A DNA stretch of 64,000 bases, from contig JACPWG010000067.1 in assembly GCA_016197205.1 (NCBI GenBank), positions 1-64,000 of the forward strand. The letters run 5' to 3'. Under the pieces are notes generated by a model that saw nothing but the letters and a program-made list of their open reading frames with translations, ran no database searches and was not told where the DNA came from. Positions 9,411 to 18,209 of the stretch are shown piece after piece. Made by a program: the position numbers and the translations under genes. Each line of letters starts with the position of its first letter. The stretch's first letter is position 1. This DNA comes from Planctomycetota bacterium (lineage in GTDB: Bacteria; Planctomycetota; MHYJ01; WSZJ01; JACPWG01).

Positions 9411-9556
9411 GCGCCCGCGCATGAATTACTTTACCTTTTCGGGGATCGACCGACGCCTGGGGGCGCGGCCCTCCGGCCCGCGCAGCGCGGGCCAGAGGGG
9501 CGCGCCCCCAGGAGCCTCGAGGTCTGAGTCTGCGCAGTTATTTTTGCGCGGGCGCC
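9411..9556 (+). repeat. C element copy 1
   Basis: 146 bases with inverted ends GCGCCCGCGCATGAATTACT and, on the other side, the complement of GGCGCCCGCGCAAAAATAACT. The middle is a GC palindrome around GGGGGCGCGGCCCTCCGGCCC. A second copy in inverse orientation is at 40290-40413. It sits in the leader region of the gene at 9583. Confidence 0.8.
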
Positions 9557-9582
9557 AAGCCCCCTGGAAGGAGGGAAAGGCC

Positions 9583-10773
9583 ATGAACACGCTGTGCGGC
9601 AAGCCCGACCCGGACACGCGGGAGGGGCCGAGGGTCCTGCTCGTGGGCTTCGACTCGAGGGTCGTCAGCGCGGTTACCGACGCGCTGGCCCTCCTGGGCG
9701 TCGATCTCCGGGCCGTGACCACGGTGGACGAGTGTACGGCCCGGATCGCCGACGAGAGGCCCGCGGCGATCGTTCAAGAGTGCGGCAGCCCGTCCAGCCC
9801 CTGCTGGACAGCCGTGCGCCTCCTCCGGATGGCGCCGGAGGCGGCCGAGGTGCCCCTGCTCCTGGCCTCGTTCGCGGACGAGTATGAACGCGCGCTTGCG
9901 CTGGGTGCGCGGGACCATCTGATCACTCCGCTTTCCGCCGCGTCGCTTGCGAACGCGCTGGAGGGGAGCGGCATCCTCTTGTGCCGAGTGGAACAGTGTC
10001 GCGTCCTCTTCGTGGCCGACGAGGGGGCCGAGCCGGATCGCATCGAGACCAGCCTCCGCCATGCCCGCTGTCACGTGGAGCGGACGTGCGGCGTGTCCCC
10101 GGGGAGGCTCGCGGACCACGCCATGGTGCCCGACCTGCTCCTCGTGGACCTCGCCGGTCGTTGGGCCAACTCGAGCCGGGGCCGTGACGTGTTGGAAGGC
10201 GTGCGAGACCGACCGGGCGTGCCGACATTGACGATTGCCGGAGGAGCGGAGGGTACCACGGATCCCTCGTGGATCGATCGCGCGTTTCACCTCCCGCGGG
10301 GCTCCGCCCTCGAGGTGGCCGGCCTGCTCCACGGCGTGTTCCGTGCGCTCCGGAGGGGCGGGGGACTCGCCGAGTGGCGGGACTCCGAGACCGGGCTCCC
10401 CACGCGTCGCGCCTTCCTCTCGTTCCTACGGGGGCTCCTCACCCGGGCCGAGCATGAACATCGAAGAGTCGTGACCGCCTCGGTGACGCTGCCGCGCGAG
10501 GCCTTCGCTCCGGACGGAGCGTGGGTCCGGCATGTCGCCGCCCGCTTCGGCCCGGGCGAATACCTGGCTCGGACGGGTCCGGAGACGCTGACCCTCGTGC
10601 GGTACGGCGGGGGGAACCCTCCGCCCGGGGTCGTCGAAGCCCGTCTGGTGGAGTTCGTCCAGGCCGAGGCCTGTGTCCCCCCCGTTCCCCTCGGGACCCT
10701 CGTCTTCCCTCGCGAGCTCGTCCGGCCGGTCGCCTGCGAGGCGACGGGGCGAGAGGCCGCGATGCGCGCGTGA
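9583..10773 (+). CDS. Degenerate receiver-GGDEF-like regulator
   Basis: 396 residues. An N-terminal receiver-like fold (VLLVGFDSR, then a stretch where the usual phosphoacceptor LLxD is replaced by AAIVQEC) and a second receiver-like region (CRVLFVADEG, LLLVDLAG) are followed by a C-terminal part beginning DSETGLPTRRAFLSFL. That matches the start of GGDEF domains (D-x-LTGLPNRRAF), but no GGDEF signature follows, so it is unlikely to make c-di-GMP. It may bind another protein or a nucleotide. Start ATG 9583 is chosen for the GGAAGGAGGG just upstream; the longer reading would run into the C element. Called from motif resemblance only. Confidence 0.65.
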   Translation: MNTLCGKPDPDTREGPRVLLVGFDSRVVSAVTDALALLGVDLRAVTTVDECTARIADERPAAIVQECGSPSSPCWTAVRLLRMAPEAAEVPLLLASFADEYERALALGARDHLITPLSAASLANALEGSGILLCRVEQCRVLFVADEGAEPDRIETSLRHARCHVERTCGVSPGRLADHAMVPDLLLVDLAGRWANSSRGRDVLEGVRDRPGVPTLTIAGGAEGTTDPSWIDRAFHLPRGSALEVAGLLHGVFRALRRGGGLAEWRDSETGLPTRRAFLSFLRGLLTRAEHEHRRVVTASVTLPREAFAPDGAWVRHVAARFGPGEYLARTGPETLTLVRYGGGNPPPGVVEARLVEFVQAEACVPPVPLGTLVFPRELVRPVACEATGREAAMRA

Positions 10774-11173
10774 GCCTATCGCGCATTCACCAGCGAAGGA
10801 GGGGGTACCCGCGCCCGGAGGGCGGCGCCGACCTCCCGACCCGGCGCCCCGTCCGACAGAACCGCGAGCGTGAGCGAGCGGTCCCGCGGCCCTCGTCGGC
10901 CCTGCGTCCTTCGTCCTCGCTCCTACCGACGGTTCCGAACGCCGGCGCCGCAGGTCGATTCACCCCCGGCCTGCGAACGCCTGGGGACCGCTCGCTCCCG
11001 CGCGCGGTTCTGTGGGCCCGTTCGCCATCCGAACGCCGGCGCCGCCGGTCGATGGCCGCGTTCGTGGAGCGTCAACCTCGAACTGGTGGGTCTAAGGGGC
11101 CTGCACGGGAGCGGAGCTGCCGTGGGGCCGACCCGGTACAACCCTACGGCTTCGAGGTTGACGGCCCACCAAG
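10774..11173. repeat. Intergenic region with repeat H and a 12-base inverted repeat
   Basis: About 10825-10940 resembles 15982-16118, with the shared core CGCGAGCGTGAGCGAGCGG at 10862-10881 (repeat H; third, inverted core copy near 44934-44963). Further on, 11071-11082 (GTCAACCTCGAA) is a perfect inverted repeat of 11151-11162, enclosing 68 bases just beyond the 3' end of the converging kinase gene. No gene seen. Confidence 0.6.
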
Positions 11174-13534
11174 TCACTTCGACGGGGCGCGATCGAGGAC
11201 GGAGCGAACCATCCGGGCGAGGGTCTCGGGCGGGAACGGCTTCTGGAGCAAGTCGACCTGGGCCGCCTGCACGCCGTGTCGGATCCGGGTGTCCTCGGTG
11301 TAGCCGGACATGTAGACGACGCGGATGCCGGGTCGCAACAGGAGGACCCGGTCCGCGAGGACGGGCCCGCTCATCCGCGGCATCACGACGTCCGTGAGCA
11401 GGAGGTGGATGGGGCCCGCGTGTTCCTGGCAGAGCCGAAGGGCCGCCTCCCCGGAGTCGGCGTTCAGGACCCTGTACCCGCAGTCCTCCAGGCACTCCTG
11501 GAGCAGGGCCGCCGCCTTGGTTTCATCCTCGACCAGGAGCACGGTCTCGCAGCCGCGGGCCGGCTCCTCCGGGAGCGCGACGGGGGCGGCCAGGCCGATT
11601 CCATTCGCGCGCGGGAGGTAGACCCGGAAGGTCGTGCCGCGCCCGACGTCGCTCTCGACCGTGACGTCGCCGCCGCTCTGCCGCAGGATCCCGTACACGG
11701 TGGAGAGTCCGAGCCCCGTCCCCTTGCCCAGCTCCTTCGTGGTGAAGAACGGCTCGAAGAGCCGGCTCCGCACCTCGGGGGACATCCCTTCCCCGGTGTC
11801 GCTCACCGTAAGGAGGACGTACGGACCGGGTGCGAGGGTGCCGACCGCTTTCGGGTCGTTCGCGTCGAAAACGACGTTCGCGGTTTCGAGCCGCAATTCC
11901 CCCCCGTGAGGCATGGCGTCCCGGGCGTTCACGGCGAGGTTCATGAGCACCTGTTCGAGCTGGCCGCGATCGGCCCGGACGTGGGCAAGGTCTCCCGCGT
12001 GCGAGACGACGAGGTGCACGTCCTCCCCGATCAGCCGGCGCAACATCCCGCTCACCTCCGAGACGACATGGTTCAGGTCGAGCACCTGCGGGGCGAGCAC
12101 CTGTTTGCGGCTGAAGGCCAGGAGCTGTCGGGTCAGCGACTCCGCCCGGTCGCTCGCCTTCAGCACCTCTTCCGCGCGGGACCGCAACCCGTCCTGGTCC
12201 GCGAGGCCCCGCAGGAGTTTCCTGGCGTTGCCCATGATGATCAGCAGCAGGTTGTTGAAGTCGTGGGCGACGCCGCCGGCCAGCCGGCCGATCGCCTCCA
12301 TCCGCTGCACCTGCTGCAGGCGTTCCTGGGTCCGGCGCAGGGCCTCCTCCGAACGCTTGCGCTCGGTCACGTCCAGCCACGTCCCGAGGATCTCGCGCGG
12401 CCGGTCCCGCTCGTCGGGCACCAGCACCGCGTGGTCGAGGATCCAATGGTCGGACGAGTCGGCGAACCGCCACCGATACTCGATGGTCCCCGAACCGACG
12501 TCGTGGAGGCGCAGGAACTCCCCCCGCACGCGCTCACGGTCTTCGGGATGAACCCGCGAGAGCCAGAAGTCGGGGTCCGTGTCGAACCGGTGCTTCGGGA
12601 AGCCCGTCAGGCGTTCGACGTTCTCGCTGACCCATAGGAACGGAAACGGAGGAAGCGGTCCCGCGCTGTAATACAGCAAGGGGAGCGTCCGGAGCAGCGT
12701 CTCCTGCCGTTGCTCCAGCAGCTTTTGGATCCGCTTCGACTTCTGGATGTCGCTCATGTCGCGCAGGATGCACATCACCATCGACCGGCCCGTCGCGCGA
12801 ATGACCGTCGCCGACAGCTCCACCGGCACCTCCGCCCCGTCGGGACGGAGCACCCGTGCCTCGGTGCCGTGCAACGTGTGCGTCATCTCCAGCGTTTGGA
12901 GACGATAGCTCAGCATCTCCCGTTCGTCGCTTGCGACCAGCTCCTGAAACGGCCGCCCCACGATGCCCGCCTCCGATCGACCCACCAGCTCCTCGCCCCG
13001 GCCGTTCACCTCCAAGACGTGGCCCTGCGGATCCAGCACGAACACGGCCTCGTGGGCCTGGTCGATGAGGCGGCGGTATTTCTCCTCCGTCAGCTCCACG
13101 CGGTTCTCGAGCTGGTGAGTGTACTTTTCGGCCGCTTTCGACGCGTCCCCCTGCTGCTTCAGCCTCTGGAGCAGTTGCGGGATCCGAACGGTCGGCCGGT
13201 CCGACTTCGTCACGTAGTCATACGCCCCAAGCTTCATCGCCTCAACCGCCAGCTCCTCGCTCCCCATCCCGGTAAGCATGATGACCGAGGTGCGGGGGCG
13301 CAACTTCCGGAGCTCCCGCAGAAGGCGCAGGCCGTCCATCCCGGGGAGGCCGTAGTCCGCGATGATCACGTCCGGATTCGCGCCGGCGAGCACCTCCAGC
13401 GCCTCCTCCGCCGATCCCGCGATCCGTAGGTCGCACGGAAAGCCGGTGGTGTCGAGCGCGCGGGTCATGAGGACCTGAAACGCCGGATTGTCTTCGACCA
13501 GGAGGACCCGGAACGGCTCGTCCTTCGTCGACAT
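11174..13534 (-). CDS. Hybrid histidine kinase (REC-PAS-PAS-HisKA-HATPase-REC)
   Basis: 786 residues: N-terminal receiver (LLVEDN, Asp in IADYGLPG, Lys in VTKSD), two PAS domains (about 150-260 and 290-410, the second ending in the PAC-like DVTERK), a HisKA helix with AGGVAHDFNN, an ATPase domain with NLAVNARDAM, SDTGEGM and GLGLSTVYG, and a C-terminal receiver (LLVEDET, Asp in LLTDVVMP, Lys in LQKPF). The soluble architecture suggests a cytoplasmic multi-step phosphorelay kinase. ATG 13534 has GGGAG upstream; an in-frame GTG at 13549 has an even better GGAGGAG site, so the start is uncertain by five codons. The upstream A element separates it from the next genes. Confidence 0.9.
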   Translation of the reverse strand: MSTKDEPFRVLLVEDNPAFQVLMTRALDTTGFPCDLRIAGSAEEALEVLAGANPDVIIADYGLPGMDGLRLLRELRKLRPRTSVIMLTGMGSEELAVEAMKLGAYDYVTKSDRPTVRIPQLLQRLKQQGDASKAAEKYTHQLENRVELTEEKYRRLIDQAHEAVFVLDPQGHVLEVNGRGEELVGRSEAGIVGRPFQELVASDEREMLSYRLQTLEMTHTLHGTEARVLRPDGAEVPVELSATVIRATGRSMVMCILRDMSDIQKSKRIQKLLEQRQETLLRTLPLLYYSAGPLPPFPFLWVSENVERLTGFPKHRFDTDPDFWLSRVHPEDRERVRGEFLRLHDVGSGTIEYRWRFADSSDHWILDHAVLVPDERDRPREILGTWLDVTERKRSEEALRRTQERLQQVQRMEAIGRLAGGVAHDFNNLLLIIMGNARKLLRGLADQDGLRSRAEEVLKASDRAESLTRQLLAFSRKQVLAPQVLDLNHVVSEVSGMLRRLIGEDVHLVVSHAGDLAHVRADRGQLEQVLMNLAVNARDAMPHGGELRLETANVVFDANDPKAVGTLAPGPYVLLTVSDTGEGMSPEVRSRLFEPFFTTKELGKGTGLGLSTVYGILRQSGGDVTVESDVGRGTTFRVYLPRANGIGLAAPVALPEEPARGCETVLLVEDETKAAALLQECLEDCGYRVLNADSGEAALRLCQEHAGPIHLLLTDVVMPRMSGPVLADRVLLLRPGIRVVYMSGYTEDTRIRHGVQAAQVDLLQKPFPPETLARMVRSVLDRAPSK

Positions 13535-13566
13535 GCGTGGATCTCCCACTTCGGAACTCCTCCCTG

Positions 13567-14021
13567 GGGCCCGTAAAGAAACGACTCATGCAGCTCGGAA
13601 GCCGGGGAGCTCCTCAGGAAAAGGCTCAAGGCTCAATGATCAATTTTCAGGCAAGGCTCAAAGTTCAAGGCTCAGAGTCCGCGATTCCGTGCCCGGGCTA
13701 CGTTCCGTGGTGGTCATTGAGAATTGAACCTTGAGCCTTATCTGAGTCTTGAACCCCTACCGGTGAACTTCTTGAAAGCGTCTCCAGATTCGCCGGCGAC
13801 GAAACCACAAAGACTCGAAGTCACTAAGACCACAAAGGCGTTTTTGGCCGAACCAAACTCGCCCCCCCCACACAGCGTCCTTCGTGGTCTTCGTGCCTTT
13901 GTGGCTTTGTGGTTTCGTCGTCCGTTTGGGTTTCGGGCCTTCGCCCGAGTTGGAAATTGAGCATTGAGAATTCTTGTCGCCCCCCTGCGCGTCAACGAGC
14001 AACTTATTTTCTTACGGGCCC
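13567..14021 (+). repeat. A element copy 1, interrupted by a K element
   Basis: Ends are inverted: GGGCCCGTAAAGAAA at the left and TTTTCTTACGGGCCC at the right. The interior is rich in CAAGGCTCAA and TCAATGATCAA-type words and contains CCCGGGCTACGTTCCGTGG. Between 13753 and 13943 a 191-base K element has been inserted into the middle, in GAGTCTTGAA/AATTGAGC, as shown by comparison with the uninterrupted copy at 43139-43393. No coding potential. GC content is clearly below the surroundings. Confidence 0.85.
13753..13943 (+). repeat. K element copy 1
   Basis: 191 bases starting ACCCCTACCGGTGAACTT and ending TTTCGGGCCTTCG. Internal inverted words ACCACAAAG/CTTTGTGGT and AGGCACGAAG-like/CTTCGTGCCT allow a hairpin. 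It lies nested inside the A element and is nearly identical to 18926-19117, in the same orientation. Confidence 0.85.
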
Positions 14022-14319
14022 TAAGCGGAGTGCTGCTCCTCCGCGGAACCTATTCGTCTCCTCGCCCTGGGGCTTCCGACACACTTTTGTAACATGCTGT
14101 CAGGAGAATCGAGCGCCTTTTCGCTCCGAAACCCCTCGGGTCGCGAGACCGCGGAGGCTCGCATCCTCTCCAGTCCGTGGTGGACCGCCTCTCGCGCAAC
14201 CCGAGGGCCGCGGCGCGTACCGATCCGGAAGGTCACGGGGGCGCGGGTTTTGCTTGGAAGAGGACCGCCCAGACGAAGCGCGGGTCCCCTTCTCCTTCCC
14301 CAACGGCCCGGAGTACGTC
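14022..14319. other. Leader region of receiver gene, nothing recognised
   Basis: About 300 bases after the A element. Frames stay open upstream of 14320, but their sequence is arginine/proline-rich with no domain, and the ATG at 14320 is the first start with a plausible ribosome site. No gene called. Confidence 0.45.
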
Positions 14320-14796
14320 ATGGTGCCGACCTCAAACTTGTGCGAATCACGCCCTGGGGTACGAAGCGCCCGCGCGCGCGCTGCACGGGTCCAACTGAGG
14401 GGGAAAGTGCTGGTGCTGGACCCGGATGCCGATGCGCGCGAGATTGTGGGGTCCATCCTCGAGGACCACCAGTACGGGGCGATCCTCGCTCCCGATCGGC
14501 AGATGGCGCTGCGGGCGCTTCGGGGGCTCTCCGTGGACTTCCTCATCGCCGATCCAGCCCTCCTGAGGAGTGGCCCCCTGGGCGTGGCTCGGATGCTGGC
14601 GGAGATCCTGGGCGGTCGACGCATTCCCATCCTGATCCTGTCCGCCGAGTTGGGCTGCGACGACGTGGAGGAGGAGATCGCCTTGCGGGACCTGGGGGTT
14701 CGGGAATTCCTCCGCAAGCCCTTCCGCCCGAGCCACCTTCTGCAGTGCGTGCGTCAGGCGCTGGAGGGCCGCGTGGCCGCGTGTCCGCACGCGTGA
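14320..14796 (+). CDS. Single-domain response regulator
   Basis: 158 residues: a short N-terminal extension, then one receiver. KVLVLDPDAD holds the acidic pair, the phosphoacceptor Asp is in FLIADPALL, and the conserved Lys is in LRKPFRP. There is no output domain. It would act as a phosphate shuttle or protein-contact regulator with the receiver-kinase encoded 60 bases downstream on the same strand. Start chosen at ATG 14320 (GGAG seven bases upstream). The open frame continues far upstream into A-element sequence, which cannot be coding. Confidence 0.75.
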   Translation: MVPTSNLCESRPGVRSARARAARVQLRGKVLVLDPDADAREIVGSILEDHQYGAILAPDRQMALRALRGLSVDFLIADPALLRSGPLGVARMLAEILGGRRIPILILSAELGCDDVEEEIALRDLGVREFLRKPFRPSHLLQCVRQALEGRVAACPHA

Positions 14797-14856
14797 GGGA
14801 TCCTCTCGGCCCCGCTCTTCGCGGACCCCGTCACTCCGCGCCGGAGGTCAGCCCGT

Positions 14857-16050
14857 ATGTCCTTCCTCACTCCCGTCAACCTCCTCCTCGTGGACGGCAA
14901 CCCCAAGAGCCTCCTCGCCCTGGAGGCCCTGCTTCAATCCCCCGACCGGAACCTGCTGAGGGCGCGGTCCTGCCCCGAGGCTCTCCCGCTCCTGCTCGAT
15001 CGGGAGTTCGCAGCCATTCTCCTCGACCTCCGCACGCCCGAAACGGATGGCCTCGAGACGGTGCTCCGGATTCGCGCGCACGAACCGCAGCGGAATACAC
15101 CGATTCTCCTGGTGGTCGACAGCGACGAGGACCTTCGGCACGTGCTCGGCGGCGAGGGCGTGGGCTCGCTGGATTGCATCTTCGCACCCGTCGAGCCGGC
15201 GATCCTCCGGGCCAAGATCGGCTTGTGGGTCGAGCTCTTCCGAAAGGCCGGCGAGTTGGACCGTCGGGCTCGGGAGCTGGACCGCTGCAAGCAGGACCTG
15301 GAAGCCTTCACCTACGCCGTTTCGCATGACCTGGGCGCCCCGCTCCACCTCGTGGAGGGATTTGCCGCCCTCCTCCATTCCGACTGTTCGGCCCTGCTGG
15401 ACGAGAACGGCAAGCGACACCTCCGCGCGATCGTCGCCGCCGTGGAAGGGATGGACGGCCTCCTCCGCGACCTCCTGGCCTACAGCCGCATCGGCACGAG
15501 GGACCTCGTACCACGGTCCGTCCCGCTCGCCTTCGTCCTGGACGAGGTGCTGGCCGTGCTGGAAGGGGAGATCCGTCGCGCGCGGGGCGCGGTCGAGGTC
15601 CGGCCGCCGCTGCCGGTCGTGATGGGCGACGCCGGCATGCTGAGGGAGGTCGTCTCGAATCTCGTCACGAACGGGTTGAAGTTCGTGCCGCAGGGGGTCG
15701 AGCCGCGACTTCGCGTCTGGTCCGAGGAGGCGGGCGCATTCGTCCGGTTGTGGGTCTCGGACAACGGGATCGGCATCGAAGCCCAGCACTACGAGCGGGT
15801 TTTTCGCGTCTTCGAACGTCTCCACACCGCCGGCCGCTACCCCGGACGGGGGATCGGCCTCTCGATGGTGCGGAAGGCGACGGAACGCATGGGGGGGCGC
15901 GTGGGCGTGATCTCGCAACCCGGCGAGGGGAGCCGGTTCTGGATCGACCTGCTTCCGGCGAGGGCGGAACGAGAGGGGAAAGCGGCGCCGACCGCCCGAC
16001 TCGGCACCCCGGTCGACCCGGCGGCAAGCCCCGCGGAACCGCGAGCGTGA
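14857..16050 (+). CDS. Receiver-histidine kinase
   Basis: 397 residues. Receiver first (LLLVDGNPK; Asp in ILLDLRTPETDG; the conserved Lys position reads APVEP, so the switch is atypical), a coiled linker, then HisKA with AVSHDLGAPLH, and a HATPase domain with SNLVTNGLKF, SDNGIGI and GRGIGLSMV. Similar to phytochrome-type or BphP-like soluble kinases in the catalytic half. Probably co-transcribed with the single receiver just upstream. The last codons and the stop lie within repeat H, so the C-terminal tail has been shaped by a repeat. Confidence 0.88.
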   Translation: MSFLTPVNLLLVDGNPKSLLALEALLQSPDRNLLRARSCPEALPLLLDREFAAILLDLRTPETDGLETVLRIRAHEPQRNTPILLVVDSDEDLRHVLGGEGVGSLDCIFAPVEPAILRAKIGLWVELFRKAGELDRRARELDRCKQDLEAFTYAVSHDLGAPLHLVEGFAALLHSDCSALLDENGKRHLRAIVAAVEGMDGLLRDLLAYSRIGTRDLVPRSVPLAFVLDEVLAVLEGEIRRARGAVEVRPPLPVVMGDAGMLREVVSNLVTNGLKFVPQGVEPRLRVWSEEAGAFVRLWVSDNGIGIEAQHYERVFRVFERLHTAGRYPGRGIGLSMVRKATERMGGRVGVISQPGEGSRFWIDLLPARAEREGKAAPTARLGTPVDPAASPAEPRA

Positions 16051-16118
16051 GCGAGCGGTCCCGTGGCTCTCGTCCGGCCCGCGTCGCGGGTCCGCGGTCC
16101 TACCGACCGAGCACCTGC
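15982..16118. repeat. Repeat H copy 2 overlapping a kinase 3' end
   Basis: Resembles 10825-10940 over roughly 120 bases, with the shared core CGCGAGCGTGAGCGAGCGG at 16040-16059. The TGA stop of the kinase (16048-16050) is inside this core. Confidence 0.6.
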
Positions 16119-16241
16119 CGGTTCCGCACGCGCTTCAACTCCCTCTTGCCGGGCGGTGGCTCGGACAGGGCGGGCCTGGATCCGAAGTCTCGCCGCGGCC
16201 CAAGCGCGTTCGGGCCGCACCGGATTCGACAACGACTCCGA

Positions 16242-16682
16242 TCACGACAACGAGGTCGAGGAGGACGAGGAAACCGTCGACGACCCGGCAGGATCAGCCT
16301 TCGCCGTGTGAGCGAGCAACGCACGGCGGACGCCTTCCAGAAGGTCCACGGGCTGGAAGGGCTTGTGGAGGCATTCCCGGATGTCGTACAGCGTGGCGAG
16401 GAATTCGTTGCTCCATGGGTAGGTGTCCAGGGCCGTGAGGACGACGATCGGGACGTTTTCCTCGCGATGGGCGCGGTGGAGCTCCCAGCAGAACTCGAAG
16501 CCGTCCATGCCGGGCATGGCGAGGTCGAGCAGGATCAGGTCCACGTGGGCGGTTTTCAGGATCTCCAGCGCACGGGAGGCGCTCTCGGCGAGCAGGACAC
16601 GGTAGCCGTTCACCTCCAGGATGGTGGCGACCATCTCCAGGGTGTCGGATTCGTCATCGATGACCAGCACGGTGGTGTCCAT
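16242..16682 (-). CDS. Single-domain response regulator
   Basis: 146 residues, essentially one receiver: VLVIDDESD, phosphoacceptor Asp in ILLDLAMPGMDG, Thr in VLTALDT, Lys in HKPFQP, then a serine-rich tail. It starts 15 bases after the stop of the diguanylate cyclase gene on the same strand, so the two are an operon. Its receiver closely resembles the C-terminal receiver of that cyclase (both have LILLDLAMPxMDGF and VVLTALDT), which suggests a duplicated receiver that may compete for or share the same kinase. Confidence 0.85.
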   Translation of the reverse strand: MDTTVLVIDDESDTLEMVATILEVNGYRVLLAESASRALEILKTAHVDLILLDLAMPGMDGFEFCWELHRAHREENVPIVVLTALDTYPWSNEFLATLYDIRECLHKPFQPVDLLEGVRRALLAHTAKADPAGSSTVSSSSSTSLS

Positions 16683-16697
16683 GGGTGGATACCCTTA

Positions 16698-18209
16698 TCA
16701 GCGGACCGGTTGCGCCGCCAGGGCTCGCCGGATGCCGTCGAGCAGAGCGGCGAGGTGGAGCGGCTTGTAGAGGAAGTGGCGTACCCCGGTAAGGCCGGCG
16801 AGGACCTCGTCGGAAAAACAGAAGGTGTCGAGCGCCGTCAGGACCACGATCGGGATGCCGCGGCCCCGCCCCGACTGGTCCAGCTCCGCGCAAAAGTGGA
16901 ACCCGTCCATGTCCGGCATGGCGAGGTCGAGCAGGATCAGGTCGACCGACTCGGCCGCAAGGAGTCGGAGGGCCTCCGCTCCGCCTTCGACCGTGAGGAC
17001 GCGATAGCCTTGACCCTCGAGCAGCACGCGCACCATCTGCCGCGTGTCCGGCTCGTCGTCGATGACAAGGATGCGTTCTCCGTGTCCCGACTCCATCGGG
17101 CCGGGCTTCTCGGGGACAAGGGGCGGACGGCGGCGCACCTCCAGGTCCGCGGGTTCCTCCGCGCGGTCGCGCCCAACAGCATGCCGGCGACGCGTTCGGA
17201 GGGGGGCGGGTCCCCCCGTGGCCGTGCCGTTCCCGCCCTCCGCTTCGTGCTCCAGGGCGCGCTCCCGAGCGCGAAGCACGAGATTCTTGCCGGAGCGCTT
17301 GGCCTCATACAGGGCCATGTCGGCCGCCGCAACGAGCGCCGCCCGCGTTGTCCCATCGCGTGGATAGGTCGCGATGCCCACGGAAATCGTGGGAGAGATC
17401 CCATGCTCCGAGGTCGGCAGCGCGAAGTCGTGGGCCTCCACGCGGCGGCGAAGGCGCTCCGCGACGCGGACCACGTCCCGCTCGCCGACGTTCGGGACGA
17501 GGAGCAGAAACTCGTCCCCCCCGTATCGGCCCGCCTCATCATAGGGGCGGCACGCCTCCCGGAACAGGCGGGCCGTCTCCCGCAGCAAGCGGTCGCCGGC
17601 CAAGTGGCCGAGCACGTCGTTGACCGGCTTGAGGTTGTCCACGTCGACGAGGAGGCAGGCCAGGGTTTGCTCCTCGCGCTGGGCGCGCTCGATTTCGCCA
17701 CGGAAGCGCTCCAGGATCCCCCTGTGGTTCAGGAGCCCGGTCAGGTTGTCGTGCGTCGCCTGCTGGGAGAGCGTGTGCAGCAACGGATCCTCTTGCTTGG
17801 GCAGGATGTGGCCGTGCGCGGCAAGGATCCCCGCCAGGATACCGCAAGCGACGGCGAGCAGGCCGATGGCGACCCGGGACGCCGCGCCGGCCGCGGTCTC
17901 CGGTGTGGGCGTGAGCGCCGCGAACAGGAGCGCGAGGAGCGTCAGGCTGAAGAGGAGGCCGTAGCGCGGGACCGGGCTGGACGGGCGTCGAGTCCCCTCA
18001 GGTCCGGACACTTCAGGGTCGGGCCGTCCGGCACGCGGGCCAATTCGTTCCGCCGGCTTCTGGAGCGGAGGCGTGTGCGGGCACCGGGCGCCTCCGACGG
18101 CGTCCGGGGGCCTGGCCGCGGCGGGCGGCGGCGTGGTGGCTGCAGGTTCGGATGCGGGGCCGGGTAGGGCGGGGCCGGTCGGGTCGCCCCTCGGCATGTC
18201 GGTGCTCAT
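16698..18209 (-). CDS. Membrane diguanylate cyclase with C-terminal receiver
   Basis: 503 residues. A Pro/Ala-rich N-terminus, two hydrophobic helices (YGLLFSLTLLALLFA and AIGLLAVACGILAGIL), a GGDEF domain (DNLTGLLNHRG, then GRYGGDEF) and a receiver (LVIDDEPD, Asp in LLLDLAMPDMDG, Lys in LYKPL). An RPYD motif five residues before GGDEF is the canonical product-inhibition I-site, so this looks like an active, feedback-controlled c-di-GMP synthase anchored in the inner membrane. Start ATG 18209 was chosen over a longer frame whose extra 168 residues are low-complexity; AGGGGG is about 10 bases upstream. A candidate source of c-di-GMP for the pilus and exopolysaccharide genes nearby. Confidence 0.87.
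   Translation of the reverse strand: MSTDMPRGDPTGPALPGPASEPAATTPPPAAARPPDAVGGARCPHTPPLQKPAERIGPRAGRPDPEVSGPEGTRRPSSPVPRYGLLFSLTLLALLFAALTPTPETAAGAASRVAIGLLAVACGILAGILAAHGHILPKQEDPLLHTLSQQATHDNLTGLLNHRGILERFRGEIERAQREEQTLACLLVDVDNLKPVNDVLGHLAGDRLLRETARLFREACRPYDEAGRYGGDEFLLLVPNVGERDVVRVAERLRRRVEAHDFALPTSEHGISPTISVGIATYPRDGTTRAALVAAADMALYEAKRSGKNLVLRARERALEHEAEGGNGTATGGPAPLRTRRRHAVGRDRAEEPADLEVRRRPPLVPEKPGPMESGHGERILVIDDEPDTRQMVRVLLEGQGYRVLTVEGGAEALRLLAAESVDLILLDLAMPDMDGFHFCAELDQSGRGRGIPIVVLTALDTFCFSDEVLAGLTGVRHFLYKPLHLAALLDGIRRALAAQPVR

Noticed and set aside
13909..14319. N-terminal extension of the single receiver at 14320
   Set aside because: The extra sequence lies in A-element DNA and is low-complexity.
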